DNA of 64,000 bases, from NCBI RefSeq assembly GCF_003259335.1, contig NZ_QLLL01000006.1, positions 434,001 through 498,000 of the forward strand, given 5' to 3'. Below the pieces are notes generated by a model. That model saw only the letters and a list, made by a program, of their open reading frames with translations. It made no database searches and had not been told where the DNA came from. Below are positions 9,834-16,392 of the stretch, one piece after another (position 1 is the first letter of the stretch; each line of letters opens with the position of its first letter). Position numbers and translations under genes: made by a program. Source of the DNA: Chitinophaga skermanii (GTDB lineage Bacteria > Bacteroidota > Bacteroidia > Chitinophagales > Chitinophagaceae).

Positions 9834-10283
9834 TTACTTCCCGATTTTCTTTAATTCTTCTTCATATCCTTCTTCATCGAAAGGCTTCAATTTAAAGAAC
9901 CCAATACTGCAGATAATCAATAATGGGAAAAAGGCCACTATCGATTCACGTGTTACAAATATATTCCCCGGTTCACGCTTTGCAGCAAAAGCCATTAAAG
10001 CACAAATGCTTAAAATAGGCACTAAGCTTAAAGCCCATTTAACGGTTTGCGTAGTAAGGAAGGCATGGAAGCTACGTAGAATCCAATAAAATACGCCCCA
10101 TAATACAGCGCTGGATAGTAGAAGGTATAAACCAACTTTCGTCCATAATTGCAAAATGGTGCTATATAACAATTCCTCGCCCAATGTTTTCCCAAATAGT
10201 GCAACGTACACTAAGGCTGTTAAAAATGGAGCGACGATCAGTGGTAAAAATATAACTAGGGATATAAACTTTGTTGGCTTCAT
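9834..10283 (-). CDS. Small four-helix membrane protein, paralogue 5
   Basis: A 149-residue protein starting MKPTKFISLVIFLPL, with four membrane helices and the tail FFKLKPFDEEGYEEELKKIGK, the clearest copy of the family C-terminal motif. The tail is strongly acidic. A perfect TAnnTTTG box on the minus strand (10393-10386) lies about 100 bases upstream, and a terminator follows the gene, so it may form its own transcription unit. Function unknown. Confidence 0.73.
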   Translation of the reverse strand: MKPTKFISLVIFLPLIVAPFLTALVYVALFGKTLGEELLYSTILQLWTKVGLYLLLSSAVLWGVFYWILRSFHAFLTTQTVKWALSLVPILSICALMAFAAKREPGNIFVTRESIVAFFPLLIICSIGFFKLKPFDEEGYEEELKKIGK

Positions 10284-10385
10284 GGTTAAATGACGGTTTT
10301 GAATGCGACAATGAATACTTGCTATGCGCTAAATGGAATTTCCTGTTTGAATGCTTCTGACATCTAAATGCTAACAATTACTTGT

Positions 10386-10393
10386 CAAATGTA
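10386..10393 (-). promoter_or_regulatory. -7 promoter box upstream of paralogue 5
   Basis: Minus strand TACATTTG, exact match to TAnnTTTG. A TTTG at 10412-10409 is present but only 15 bases away instead of about 19, so the promoter call is partial. Confidence 0.5.
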
Positions 10394-10427
10394 CGTAAGT
10401 AGTTGGAACAAAGTATAATATAATTTT

Positions 10428-10537
10428 CTATGGTTCTTTTGCAGGAATAATACCTATTGTCTCGATTTTATCGGTAATAGTGATCGCTTTCCCAGGCAGA
10501 GATGGATTTAAGAAAATCGGCTTTAAATGTGTTATTA
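10428..10537 (-). pseudogene. Possible remnant of a paralogue C-terminal tail
   Basis: After the stop codon of paralogue 6, another minus-strand frame stays open and reads LKPIFLNPSLP, then DKIETIG, then a stop at 10430-10428. LKP followed some 15-20 residues later by IExIG is the order of elements in the family tail, so this may be the last piece of a deleted copy. There is no start codon and no preceding membrane segment. The match is short and could be chance. Confidence 0.25.
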
Positions 10538-11020
10538 ATATTCAGTTTTGGTTGAATCGGCACTCGTCTTCATCCCACTCCTCAAAGGCAACAAAAAAAT
10601 TAATGCAATACTCACTATATAACAGCCCAACAAAACACCTGAAAATTGCAACGTACTATTGTTAATACCCGCACGTGTAAGCACTATTCCACCTACAATA
10701 AATGTAAATGCCGATGGTACAATGGCGAGGTATTGCTTTATAAATTTCACGGGTTTTATTTCATACAATCGGTTTATTATAAAAGCATACACAGAAATCA
10801 ATAACCCAAATAAAATCAAATGAAAAATAGTAAACGAAATCGACACTTCTCGCACATAATATACAAGGCTTTCGTTATTACGCCAGTTGGGGTCTAAAGC
10901 TTGGTATACTGAATTTAACAGGTAAGCCAATACGAGCAGCACCGGGATCAAGCTAATCAGCAATAAATATGGAAATTTGCGCATGTTGTAATGTTTATCG
11001 GAACGAACTTTCACTTTCAT
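10535..11020 (-). CDS. Small four-helix membrane protein, paralogue 6
   Basis: Four membrane segments, with the family start best placed at the internal methionine at 10984 (MRKFPYLLLISLIPV, like MKPxKF in its neighbours). The upstream ATG at 11020 adds a charged 12-residue extension (MKVKVRSDKHYN) but overlaps the stop codon of the upstream remnant as TAATG, which could allow coupled translation. A near-consensus promoter (11059-11029) would start transcription only a few bases before 11020, which favours the 10984 start. The tail LLPLRSGMKTSADSTKTEY lacks the IG motif. Confidence 0.68.
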   Translation of the reverse strand: MKVKVRSDKHYNMRKFPYLLLISLIPVLLVLAYLLNSVYQALDPNWRNNESLVYYVREVSISFTIFHLILFGLLISVYAFIINRLYEIKPVKFIKQYLAIVPSAFTFIVGGIVLTRAGINNSTLQFSGVLLGCYIVSIALIFLLPLRSGMKTSADSTKTEY

Positions 11021-11148
11021 TACCTATTCAAAGGTAAACTATGCTGCTGATTTGCCAATCGATTGAATATCATTTCAAGATCGGCAACATTACGGGGTTT
11101 TAGATTAAAAATGAATATCGCAATACAACCAATCACTGGATAAAATTC
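11020..11148 (-). pseudogene. Decayed paralogue: C-terminal fragment of a four-helix membrane protein
   Basis: Directly after the stop codon of paralogue 8, the minus strand carries an open frame without start codon that reads FYPVIGCIAIFIFNLKPRN, then about 20 more residues to a TAA at 11022-11020. AIFIFNLKPRN is nearly the same as TIFIFKLKPGN at the same place in paralogue 8, and AIFFFNLKPGY in paralogue 9. This is the fourth helix and tail of a family member whose first three quarters are gone. It documents gain and loss of copies in the array. Confidence 0.65.
11029..11059 (-). promoter_or_regulatory. Near-consensus promoter for paralogue 6
   Basis: Minus strand ATTG (11059-11056), 19 bases, then TACCTTTG (11036-11029): nine of ten fixed positions match TTTG-N19-TAnnTTTG. 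The expected start near 11025 leaves a leader of about 40 bases if translation begins at 10984. Confidence 0.6.
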
Positions 11149-11615
11149 TATTTGGAAGTTGATGCTGTAGATTGCCCTATTTGTTGAATTTCATTTGCTG
11201 TAACAGCTTGAAGGTTGCCTGGCTTTAATTTGAAAATGAAGATTGTAGCCCCACTCATAACATAACTTGGTAAAATAAGAAAACTAATATAAAGACCATC
11301 TGCTAATGAATTATTGAACATGGTAAATACGACCAGTATCGATAACGTCATTATCCAATAACAACACAAATACCATTTTACTTTTAGTACTGAAAAGCGA
11401 CGATACGTAAAATACGTGATCAGCGTATATATCATCAATGTAAAAAGAAAATCTTCTACCCTACTCCATAATTGACTCCCACTAAATCGATCTGATAAAT
11501 TTCCAACTTGATCTAAAGGATTGTTTCCCAACCAAGCATCACTGTAATATTCAACAACAGTATAGGTAATCCTTGATACAAAACTGGTGCATAGTAAGTA
11601 TAGAAATCTGGACAT
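11148..11615 (-). CDS. Small four-helix membrane protein, paralogue 8
   Basis: About 155 residues when started at the methionine at 11615 (MSRFLYLLCTSFVSRITYTVV). That start is chosen because it lines up with MPRYKYLLCVSFFGSITYAIL in the next gene; an earlier methionine exists at 11630. Four membrane helices are followed by FIFKLKPGNLQAVTANEIQQIGQS, the family tail. Paralogues 8 and 9 are the most alike of the array and probably the most recent duplicates. Function unknown. Confidence 0.7.
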   Translation of the reverse strand: MSRFLYLLCTSFVSRITYTVVEYYSDAWLGNNPLDQVGNLSDRFSGSQLWSRVEDFLFTLMIYTLITYFTYRRFSVLKVKWYLCCYWIMTLSILVVFTMFNNSLADGLYISFLILPSYVMSGATIFIFKLKPGNLQAVTANEIQQIGQSTASTSK

Positions 11616-11716
11616 ATAAAAGCCTGGCACTGTTCGCGCTATTAAATAAATTTATTTGTTAGTAGAAAAGAGGTATAGTAAAGTGACATATTGGAATAAC
11701 CTTAACTGTATTTAAA

Positions 11717-12160
11717 TTACAACGATTGCCCAATCTCTTTAATTTCGTCCTCCTCCTTGTTCACATAACCCGGTTTCAAGTTGAAAAAGAAGATGGCACC
11801 ACCATGTATAATTAAACCAAGATTTGCGTAAACCGCCTTTGCTAAGGAAACTTCCGTATCAAATTCACTCGAGGTAAGTAGATAATACAATCTAATAGCT
11901 ATTAGGGGAGCAATTAAACAGGTTTTTACAAGGGCTACGGTATACTTTAAATAGGTAAAAAACATGATTACACTATACATGAGAAAAATAAAGGCCGTCG
12001 TAAGTATACTTTCTGCTAAATTCCACCCGAGCCCATACCATGCTTCGCTCCATTCAATGGGTGGACTATTAACAATAACATGCAGAAATAATGTATTGAG
12101 AATTGCATAGGTAATACTACCAAAGAAAGAAACACACAATAAATATTTGTAACGTGGCAT
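11717..12160 (-). CDS. Small four-helix membrane protein, paralogue 9
   Basis: A 147-residue protein with the start MPRYKYLLCVSFFGSITY, four membrane segments and the tail FFFNLKPGYVNKEEDEIKEIGQSL. The C-terminal motif (LKP, acidic spacer, EIxxIGQ) is fully present. Closest relative in the window is paralogue 8. It is 101 bases upstream of that gene, on the same strand. No known domain was recognised. Confidence 0.72.
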   Translation of the reverse strand: MPRYKYLLCVSFFGSITYAILNTLFLHVIVNSPPIEWSEAWYGLGWNLAESILTTAFIFLMYSVIMFFTYLKYTVALVKTCLIAPLIAIRLYYLLTSSEFDTEVSLAKAVYANLGLIIHGGAIFFFNLKPGYVNKEEDEIKEIGQSL

Positions 12161-12325
12161 AAGGATTATAAATAGTTAGGTTGCGCACAAGATATAAAAT
12201 AAACCTTTCATACAAAGAAAAAAAATCTTCACCCTCGCAAAAACAACGCTCTGCGAGAATAAAGACAGTAAAGCCTTATACCGTATTTCCACGGTAAAAC
12301 TTACTTACATATTGTGCGTAATAAA

Positions 12326-12661
12326 TTAACGGTATCTGAACGCGTAATGACGGTGCGTAACCATCTTGCGTTTACGACTATCGTCCATTTTTGAATACAC
12401 ACCTAACGATGCTAAAACAGCCACGATAAAGGCTAAGAAGAAAGCCAATAACATATGACTAACGGGCATGTGGCCGCGGAATCCCGATGCAATGGTCGTT
12501 GGAGGCCATGTAGCCATAGAGATATAAAAAGTGATGAAAAACATCACGATGCCTGTTACAATGAACAGCGCCGCCGATACTAATAATCTGCGAAACATGA
12601 GGCACAGGTATTTAACCAGGTTTAAGGATGTAGTTTGGGGGATAGTCTCTTTTAATGGCAA
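12326..12661 (-). CDS. Small membrane protein with two hydrophobic segments
   Basis: Up to 111 residues. The more likely start is the methionine at 12598 (MFRRLLVSAALFIVTGIVMFF), giving about 90 residues. Two hydrophobic segments are visible, then a basic C-terminus (SRKRKMVTHRHYAFRYR). It lacks both family signatures (MKPxKF and the LKP...IG tail), so it is a neighbour rather than a clear paralogue. It is the most upstream gene of the minus-strand cluster. Function unknown. Confidence 0.55.
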   Translation of the reverse strand: MPLKETIPQTTSLNLVKYLCLMFRRLLVSAALFIVTGIVMFFITFYISMATWPPTTIASGFRGHMPVSHMLLAFFLAFIVAVLASLGVYSKMDDSRKRKMVTHRHYAFRYR

Positions 12662-13354
12662 TGGACAAAAAAACTTTACACGCGCTTCTTACTCTTCTTC
12701 TTTGCGATGTTGTAACTAATCTTCTTCGGTTTTCAATTTACTTCACGATACAGCCGGATACTTGCAGCGTATAAATGTTGGCATTTCATTAACTCTTTCA
12801 AATAGGTAAATAGGGCTTGCTCAAAGGCTTTCTTTTGCTTTTTGAAAGTGATTATAAATATAGATAATAATTATTATAATATAAACAAATTATGTAAAAA
12901 AATATTGAATTCTTAACCTCTTAGTACCGTTACCACTGCTTTTGAACCATTGTCACACTAAAATCATACTAGAATCTACCTTCTTTTATCGAAAATATTC
13001 ATGAGTCTTATCAATTATTTCCATGATGATAATCAATGCTTTTTAGCATGTAGATCAGGTTTGAGCAACCCAAGTAGTCGGACCTTTGTGATGTAATGAA
13101 CAGCGAAACAAATCGCTGGAAATGGTCACAAAAAGCAAAACGTTTAAGCAAGCCTCCTGCTGGAAGTTCCAGCAACAGCTTCCTTACTTATACAATAGCA
13201 TACGAACATTTTCATACATACGAACAACCGGCGCCCGCCGTGGTTAAGGGCGGGCATTACCGGTACGTACAAAAAGATATTATATGAACTAACAACTACA
13301 AAATTTCAGTTAAGCAGTAAAGCAATTGCTTTTAGTGCCTAGCTGTAACACAAC

Positions 13355-13401
13355 GGGGCAGTAAAGAATCAGTGTAGGTAGTGTGTAGACGATACTGCCC
13401 C
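13355..13401 (+). ncRNA. Hairpin element A of tandem array
   Basis: GGGGCAGTA (13355-13363) pairs perfectly with TACTGCCCC (13393-13401) around a 29-base loop. Unlike the others it is not followed by a T-tract. First member of the regular series. The RNA-gene interpretation is an inference from shape and spacing. Confidence 0.4.
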
Positions 13402-13454
13402 AACCACATGAAAGAGACGGCGGTAATGCAGTGGATATGCGAACACCGTTTCGT

Positions 13455-13502
13455 AAAAGGTGGGATGTGTTGTTGAATCGTGTTGTTGCTCCCACCTTTT
13501 TT
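13455..13502 (+). ncRNA. Hairpin element B of tandem array
   Basis: AAAAGGTGGG (13455-13464) pairs perfectly with CCCACCTTTT (13491-13500), with a 26-base loop rich in G and T and two further T residues after the stem. On the plus strand it looks like a terminator with an unusually long loop. Confidence 0.45.
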
Positions 13503-13518
13503 ATCAAGAACAGTCGCC

Positions 13519-13549
13519 TTTGATACACGCTAAAGATGTTCTGTTTTTG
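13519..13549 (+). promoter_or_regulatory. Promoter-like sequence before hairpin C
   Basis: TTTG (13519-13522), 19 bases, TGTTTTTG (13542-13549): nine of ten fixed positions of the Bacteroidetes consensus. A start near 13553 would give an RNA of about 65 bases consisting almost only of hairpin C. Confidence 0.4.
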
Positions 13550-13558
13550 AACAAACCC

Positions 13559-13616
13559 AAAGAAGGTGGGTCGTGGAACCTGATCCGGTAATGCAGAGAT
13601 GAACCTGCCTTTCTTT
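13559..13616 (+). ncRNA. Hairpin element C of tandem array
   Basis: AGGTGGG (13564-13570) pairs with CCTGCCT (13604-13610, with two G-T pairs). The stem extends outward as AAAGA/TTTCTTT with one bulge. The loop is 33 bases, followed by a T-rich end. A promoter-like TTTG-N19-TGTTTTTG lies immediately upstream (13519-13549), with its predicted start about six bases before the stem. Confidence 0.5.
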
Positions 13617-13677
13617 TAAAAAATGTGCATATCAATGGTTGATAGGTTAAAGTAATTAGGTTAACTAAAGACGAACC

Positions 13678-13732
13678 AGGAGGCGGGTTTCCGAGGTAGA
13701 AATCGTGTGAGAGATAATCCTGCCTCCTTTTT
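13678..13732 (+). ncRNA. Hairpin element D of tandem array
   Basis: AGGAGGCGGG (13678-13687) pairs with CCTGCCTCCT (13719-13728), ten pairs including one G-T, around a 31-base loop. The plus strand continues into TTTT; the minus strand has no T-tract, so plus-strand transcription is favoured. Confidence 0.5.
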
Positions 13733-13791
13733 AAAGAGATGTGATGTTGGGGTTCAAGGATAGAAAATGGGTCTCCATTTTCTTGTTATTC

Positions 13792-13847
13792 GAAAGGCGG
13801 CCTGTGAATTGGATACTTCTTTGCTTGCTAAAGCCGCCTTTCATTTT
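13792..13847 (+). ncRNA. Hairpin element E of tandem array
   Basis: GAAAGGCGGC (13792-13801) pairs perfectly with GCCGCCTTTC (13833-13842) around a 31-base loop, followed by ATTTTT. A separate tight hairpin, AGAAAATGG/CCATTTTCT with a four-base loop (13762-13783), lies just upstream. Confidence 0.5.
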
Positions 13848-13910
13848 TATCCCAATTCTTCATAGAATAATTGGATGAAAGGTTGTACCACAGTCCATTT
13901 TAAAAACCAT

Positions 13911-13963
13911 GAAAGGTGGATAGGCTTCGTGGGGGAGGATTATTAGTGATGCCACCTTTCTTA
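13911..13963 (+). ncRNA. Hairpin element F of tandem array
   Basis: GAAAGGTGG (13911-13919) pairs perfectly with CCACCTTTC (13952-13960) around a 32-base loop that contains the purine run GGGGGAGGA. The T-tract is weak (TT then an A-run). Last member of the series. Confidence 0.45.
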
Positions 13964-14005
13964 AAAAAACGATTTTCATTTTCCAGTTATAGCATGTATC
14001 TAATA

Positions 14006-14034
14006 AAAAAAGCCTTGCAGTCTTGCAAGGCTTT
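14006..14034 (-). terminator. Terminator of the GNAT acetyltransferase gene
   Basis: GCCTTGCA (14012-14019) pairs perfectly with TGCAAGGC (14024-14031) around a four-base loop, followed on the minus strand by a run of seven T residues. It could also stop plus-strand transcription arriving from the hairpin array. Confidence 0.85.
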
Positions 14035-14055
14035 TCGCTTCTTGTATATGTTCAA

Positions 14056-14520
14056 TTATTTCATGCTTCTGCGCATTTTGTAGTTGTTCAACGTAGTACC
14101 CTTCAAGTCTACCACTTGCTCTGCTACCACTTCAAACCCCAATTTCTCGAAAAACGGCTTCGCCGTTATACTAACGTTGCTTGTTAGCTCTTTCAGCATT
14201 AGTTTCCTTGCTATGTCGTGCAGCTTCGTATACAATGCCTTGCCTATTCCTTGGGTTTGATGTGCCGCACTTACGTACAACAGGTCAATCTCCCCGTTAC
14301 TATCTATACTTCCTAATCCCGCCATCTCCTGCTCTACTTCTGCTACGAAGAAAAATTGCTTCCCAATTCGCTTTTCCATCTTATCTAGTACCGATATCGA
14401 TTTCGTCCATGCTTGCCGTTGTGCTTCATTATAATCCTTCGCATTCACCTGGTCGATTGTGCTAACGCATAAAGCGATGATGGCATTTGTGTCTTTTAAT
14501 GTGGCCTTACGTATATACAT
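14056..14520 (-). CDS. GNAT family N-acetyltransferase
   Basis: A 154-residue acetyltransferase transferring acetyl from acetyl-CoA to an unknown amine. The acetyl-CoA binding motif is HQTQGIGKALYTKLHDIAR, and the C-terminal ITAKPFFEKLGFEVVAEQVV is the typical GNAT end (the Tyr/Phe strand and aromatic loop). The ATG at 14520 (MYIRKATLKD) is preferred over an upstream TTG in frame. It is monocistronic with its own terminator. The substrate cannot be inferred. Confidence 0.88.
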   Translation of the reverse strand: MYIRKATLKDTNAIIALCVSTIDQVNAKDYNEAQRQAWTKSISVLDKMEKRIGKQFFFVAEVEQEMAGLGSIDSNGEIDLLYVSAAHQTQGIGKALYTKLHDIARKLMLKELTSNVSITAKPFFEKLGFEVVAEQVVDLKGTTLNNYKMRRSMK

Positions 14521-14570
14521 AATGTACAATATATGAAGGTTTCTTCACGCGTACAAGTAGCCAATAAAAA

Positions 14571-14593
14571 AAGCACCCGCTAGGCGAGTGCTT
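14571..14593 (-). terminator. Terminator downstream of the thioredoxin-like gene
   Basis: AAGCACCCGC (14571-14580) pairs with GCGAGTGCTT (14584-14593) with one mismatch. T-runs are present in both directions. It lies 77 bases past the stop codon. Confidence 0.75.
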
Positions 14594-14669
14594 TTCCAAA
14601 TAATTATTTCTTGAATATTGGTTTCTACTCGAAAAATACAACGTTTTCCCGAGATTTCCAATTTTCATA

Positions 14670-15227
14670 CTAACTTCTTTTAGGGCTTGCAGCGCGAAAT
14701 GCTGCCGAAATTTGGGCGATCTGCTTTTCATCCAGTTTAGTCGACTTCTTCAATACGGCTTCAAATGCTGCCACTTCCTCGTCGGTAGCAGGGCAACCAA
14801 TGTTGTCGCCTGCCGAATTAAGATCTGCTCCTGCCGGACGCATGAATGAATCGGCTATTAATTTGCCAGTAGGGTCGAACACTAACCAAAACGGGATGCC
14901 CGATTTGTCGCCATTGTATTTAGCCATTAATGCTTCTGCACCTGGGTTTTCTAAGTGCTTATTTTGTGGACTTTCTTTCACTGTTAAGTGTTCTACTACA
15001 TAACTCTTGCCTATCAATTCTTTTACACCCGGTTTAGCGAATACTGTATCCATTTTATGACACCATCCGCACCAAGAGGCATGGAAAAGGACAAACACGT
15101 TCTTTTTCTCTTTTGCTGCTTTTGCGCTGGCGGTTTTCAGTACTTCGTCGGCAGTAGGTACTGTTTGTGCGTTGGCTTTTACAAAAGGCAATGCGATGAC
15201 GAGTAATAGGAAAAATAACTTTTTCAT
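14670..15227 (-). CDS. Secreted thioredoxin-fold protein
   Basis: A 185-residue protein with a cleavable signal peptide (MKKLFFLLLVIALPFVKANA) and a thioredoxin domain. The redox centre is HASWCGWCHKMD (CGWC, about residues 51-54), and GIPFWLVFDPTGK carries the expected cis-proline loop. It resembles the DUF255/thioredoxin_7 group rather than TlpA. It probably acts in the periplasm as a thiol oxidoreductase. It is monocistronic. Confidence 0.88.
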   Translation of the reverse strand: MKKLFFLLLVIALPFVKANAQTVPTADEVLKTASAKAAKEKKNVFVLFHASWCGWCHKMDTVFAKPGVKELIGKSYVVEHLTVKESPQNKHLENPGAEALMAKYNGDKSGIPFWLVFDPTGKLIADSFMRPAGADLNSAGDNIGCPATDEEVAAFEAVLKKSTKLDEKQIAQISAAFRAASPKRS

Positions 15228-15280
15228 GTGTCTTAACTAAGAGGTTTAGAAGGGAAATACTTTCACTCTAATGTACAAAA

Positions 15281-15306
15281 AAACGCTCCTGTTTCGAGGA
15301 GCGTTT
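15281..15306 (-). terminator. Terminator of the sugar kinase/nucleotidyltransferase operon
   Basis: AAACGCTCCT (15281-15290) pairs perfectly with AGGAGCGTTT (15297-15306), with a T-run in both directions. It lies ten bases past the kinase stop codon. Confidence 0.85.
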
Positions 15307-15315
15307 TTTATTATT

Positions 15316-16392
15316 TTATGCCTTTTGTGCTAAGCATTGATCGATAATGGCTTGCAGTTCTGGTTCTTTTTTAATTAACTGTTGTAATAACGTCAATTGG
15401 TTTTTAGCACGATCGAAGTTATGTGTAGGGTACTTAATGGGATAATACACATCACCATTTAAGTAATCCGTCAAAAATCGAATGCCTTGCATGTAAATCA
15501 TGAACTTACCTGCATAGAATAAATGCTTGCGTTCTACTTCGGTTAAAGTAGCGCCTACTTCTTCCAAGTACCCTTTCATCAATGCCTCGAAGTATTCGTT
15601 ACGAACATGGATTAATGTGAGATCCCGCTCTTCTTCCGATACTGGGCAAACGTAGGTACGTACCATGTCGCCTAAATCTGAAATCAGCTTACCGGGCATC
15701 AGCGTATCTAAATCACACACGCACAAGCCTTCAAAGGTAGTTTTGTGCAGCAATACGTTGTTAATTTTAGTGTCGTGATGCATAAGCCTGTCTTTAAAGG
15801 CAGGATCGGTTTTTAATTGTTCGTACGTAATGGCAATGTTGCTGTGTCGTAAAAATTCTTCTATTGTGTCTTGCGCGGCGGCTTTCCTATCTTCTTTTGC
15901 TTGCGGAATAGCTTCTTGGAAAGCACTATAACGCAAGGTCAGGTTATGAAAATTAGGGATTGTTGGCTTGAACGGTCGCATGTCGATACCATCCAAGTAA
16001 CGGGCCATTTTACCAAATTGCTTGGCTGCCTCGTAAGCTTGCTTGGTGTTATCGGCTTGGTCGACGGAAGTAGAATCGTTGATAAACGGGATTAAACGCC
16101 AATAATCACCTTCCCATACAAAAAGATCTTCCCTGTTCACCGTTTGAATGGGTGTAATGAAAAGATACCCTGGGTGATGTACTGCCAAATACTCAGCGGC
16201 TAAGCGCTGATTCGTAGCAATCACAGCCGGTTCCTTAAATACGTTGGTGTTTATTTTTTGCAGGACATATTTCTTATCGTCGCCGATGGCGCTTAATAAG
16301 AAAGTATTGTTGATATGTCCTGATCCGAATCGTTTAATCTCGAAGTTGGCAGCATCTAATCCAAATGCGGCAATAATCGCGTTATTCACCAT
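15316..16392 (-). CDS. Aminoglycoside-phosphotransferase-fold sugar kinase (NahK/MdsC-like)
   Basis: A 358-residue kinase of the APH/choline-kinase fold. The N-terminal YVLQKINTNVF is characteristic of N-acetylhexosamine 1-kinase/MdsC-like proteins. The catalytic loop is MHHDTKINNVLL (HxDxxxxN) and the metal-binding motif is CDLDTLMPG. The likely reaction is anomeric phosphorylation of an N-acetylhexosamine. Its ATG follows the stop codon of the nucleotidyltransferase gene without any gap, so the two are translationally coupled and probably act in sequence to make a nucleotide sugar. The sugar is not determined. Confidence 0.82.
   Translation of the reverse strand: MVNNAIIAAFGLDAANFEIKRFGSGHINNTFLLSAIGDDKKYVLQKINTNVFKEPAVIATNQRLAAEYLAVHHPGYLFITPIQTVNREDLFVWEGDYWRLIPFINDSTSVDQADNTKQAYEAAKQFGKMARYLDGIDMRPFKPTIPNFHNLTLRYSAFQEAIPQAKEDRKAAAQDTIEEFLRHSNIAITYEQLKTDPAFKDRLMHHDTKINNVLLHKTTFEGLCVCDLDTLMPGKLISDLGDMVRTYVCPVSEEERDLTLIHVRNEYFEALMKGYLEEVGATLTEVERKHLFYAGKFMIYMQGIRFLTDYLNGDVYYPIKYPTHNFDRAKNQLTLLQQLIKKEPELQAIIDQCLAQKA

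Larger units (their letters stand above)
12662..14005. other. Gene-free region with structured elements
   Basis: About 1.35 kb without a convincing gene. An open frame at 13096-13287 has no homologue-like features and overlaps inverted repeats. The left part (12840-13080) is very AT-rich. From 13155 on, the sequence is a succession of inverted repeats: TGCTGGAA/TTCCAGCA (13158-13174), GCCCGCC/GGCGGGC (13233-13255), then six long-loop hairpins spaced 100-119 bases apart (annotated separately). Smaller stem-loops lie between them, for example AGAAAATGG/CCATTTTCT (13762-13783), TATCAA/TTGATA (about 13630-13644) and CCAATT/AATTGG (about 13852-13874). Confidence 0.7.

Noticed and set aside
10399-10665. 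Plus-strand frame with a hydrophobic stretch (GIIPIVSILSVIVIAFPGRDG) antisense to paralogue 6.
   Set aside because: No proper start codon, and it overlaps the end of paralogue 6. Hydrophobic runs arise easily from T-rich sequence.
12733-12868. Open minus-strand frame reading KKAFEQALFTYLKELMKCQHLYAA to a stop at 12733.
   Set aside because: No start codon except an internal one leaving 18 residues, and no recognisable relation to neighbours. It may be a fossil or chance.
13129-13145. GCAAAACGTTTAAGC as a second copy of the LacI-type palindrome.
   Set aside because: Only the central AAACGTTT is symmetric and it is not in front of a gene; the match is too weak beside the perfect site at 41528.
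13096-13287. 63-codon plus-strand open frame starting at the ATG at 13096.
   Set aside because: It runs across two inverted repeats (13158-13174, 13233-13255), has no promoter box and its composition is unlike nearby proteins.
13355-13963. The hairpin array as a CRISPR or integron attC array.
   Set aside because: There are no identical direct repeats and no spacers, no cas or integrase gene, no gene cassettes between the elements, and no GTTRRRY core at the expected stem ends.
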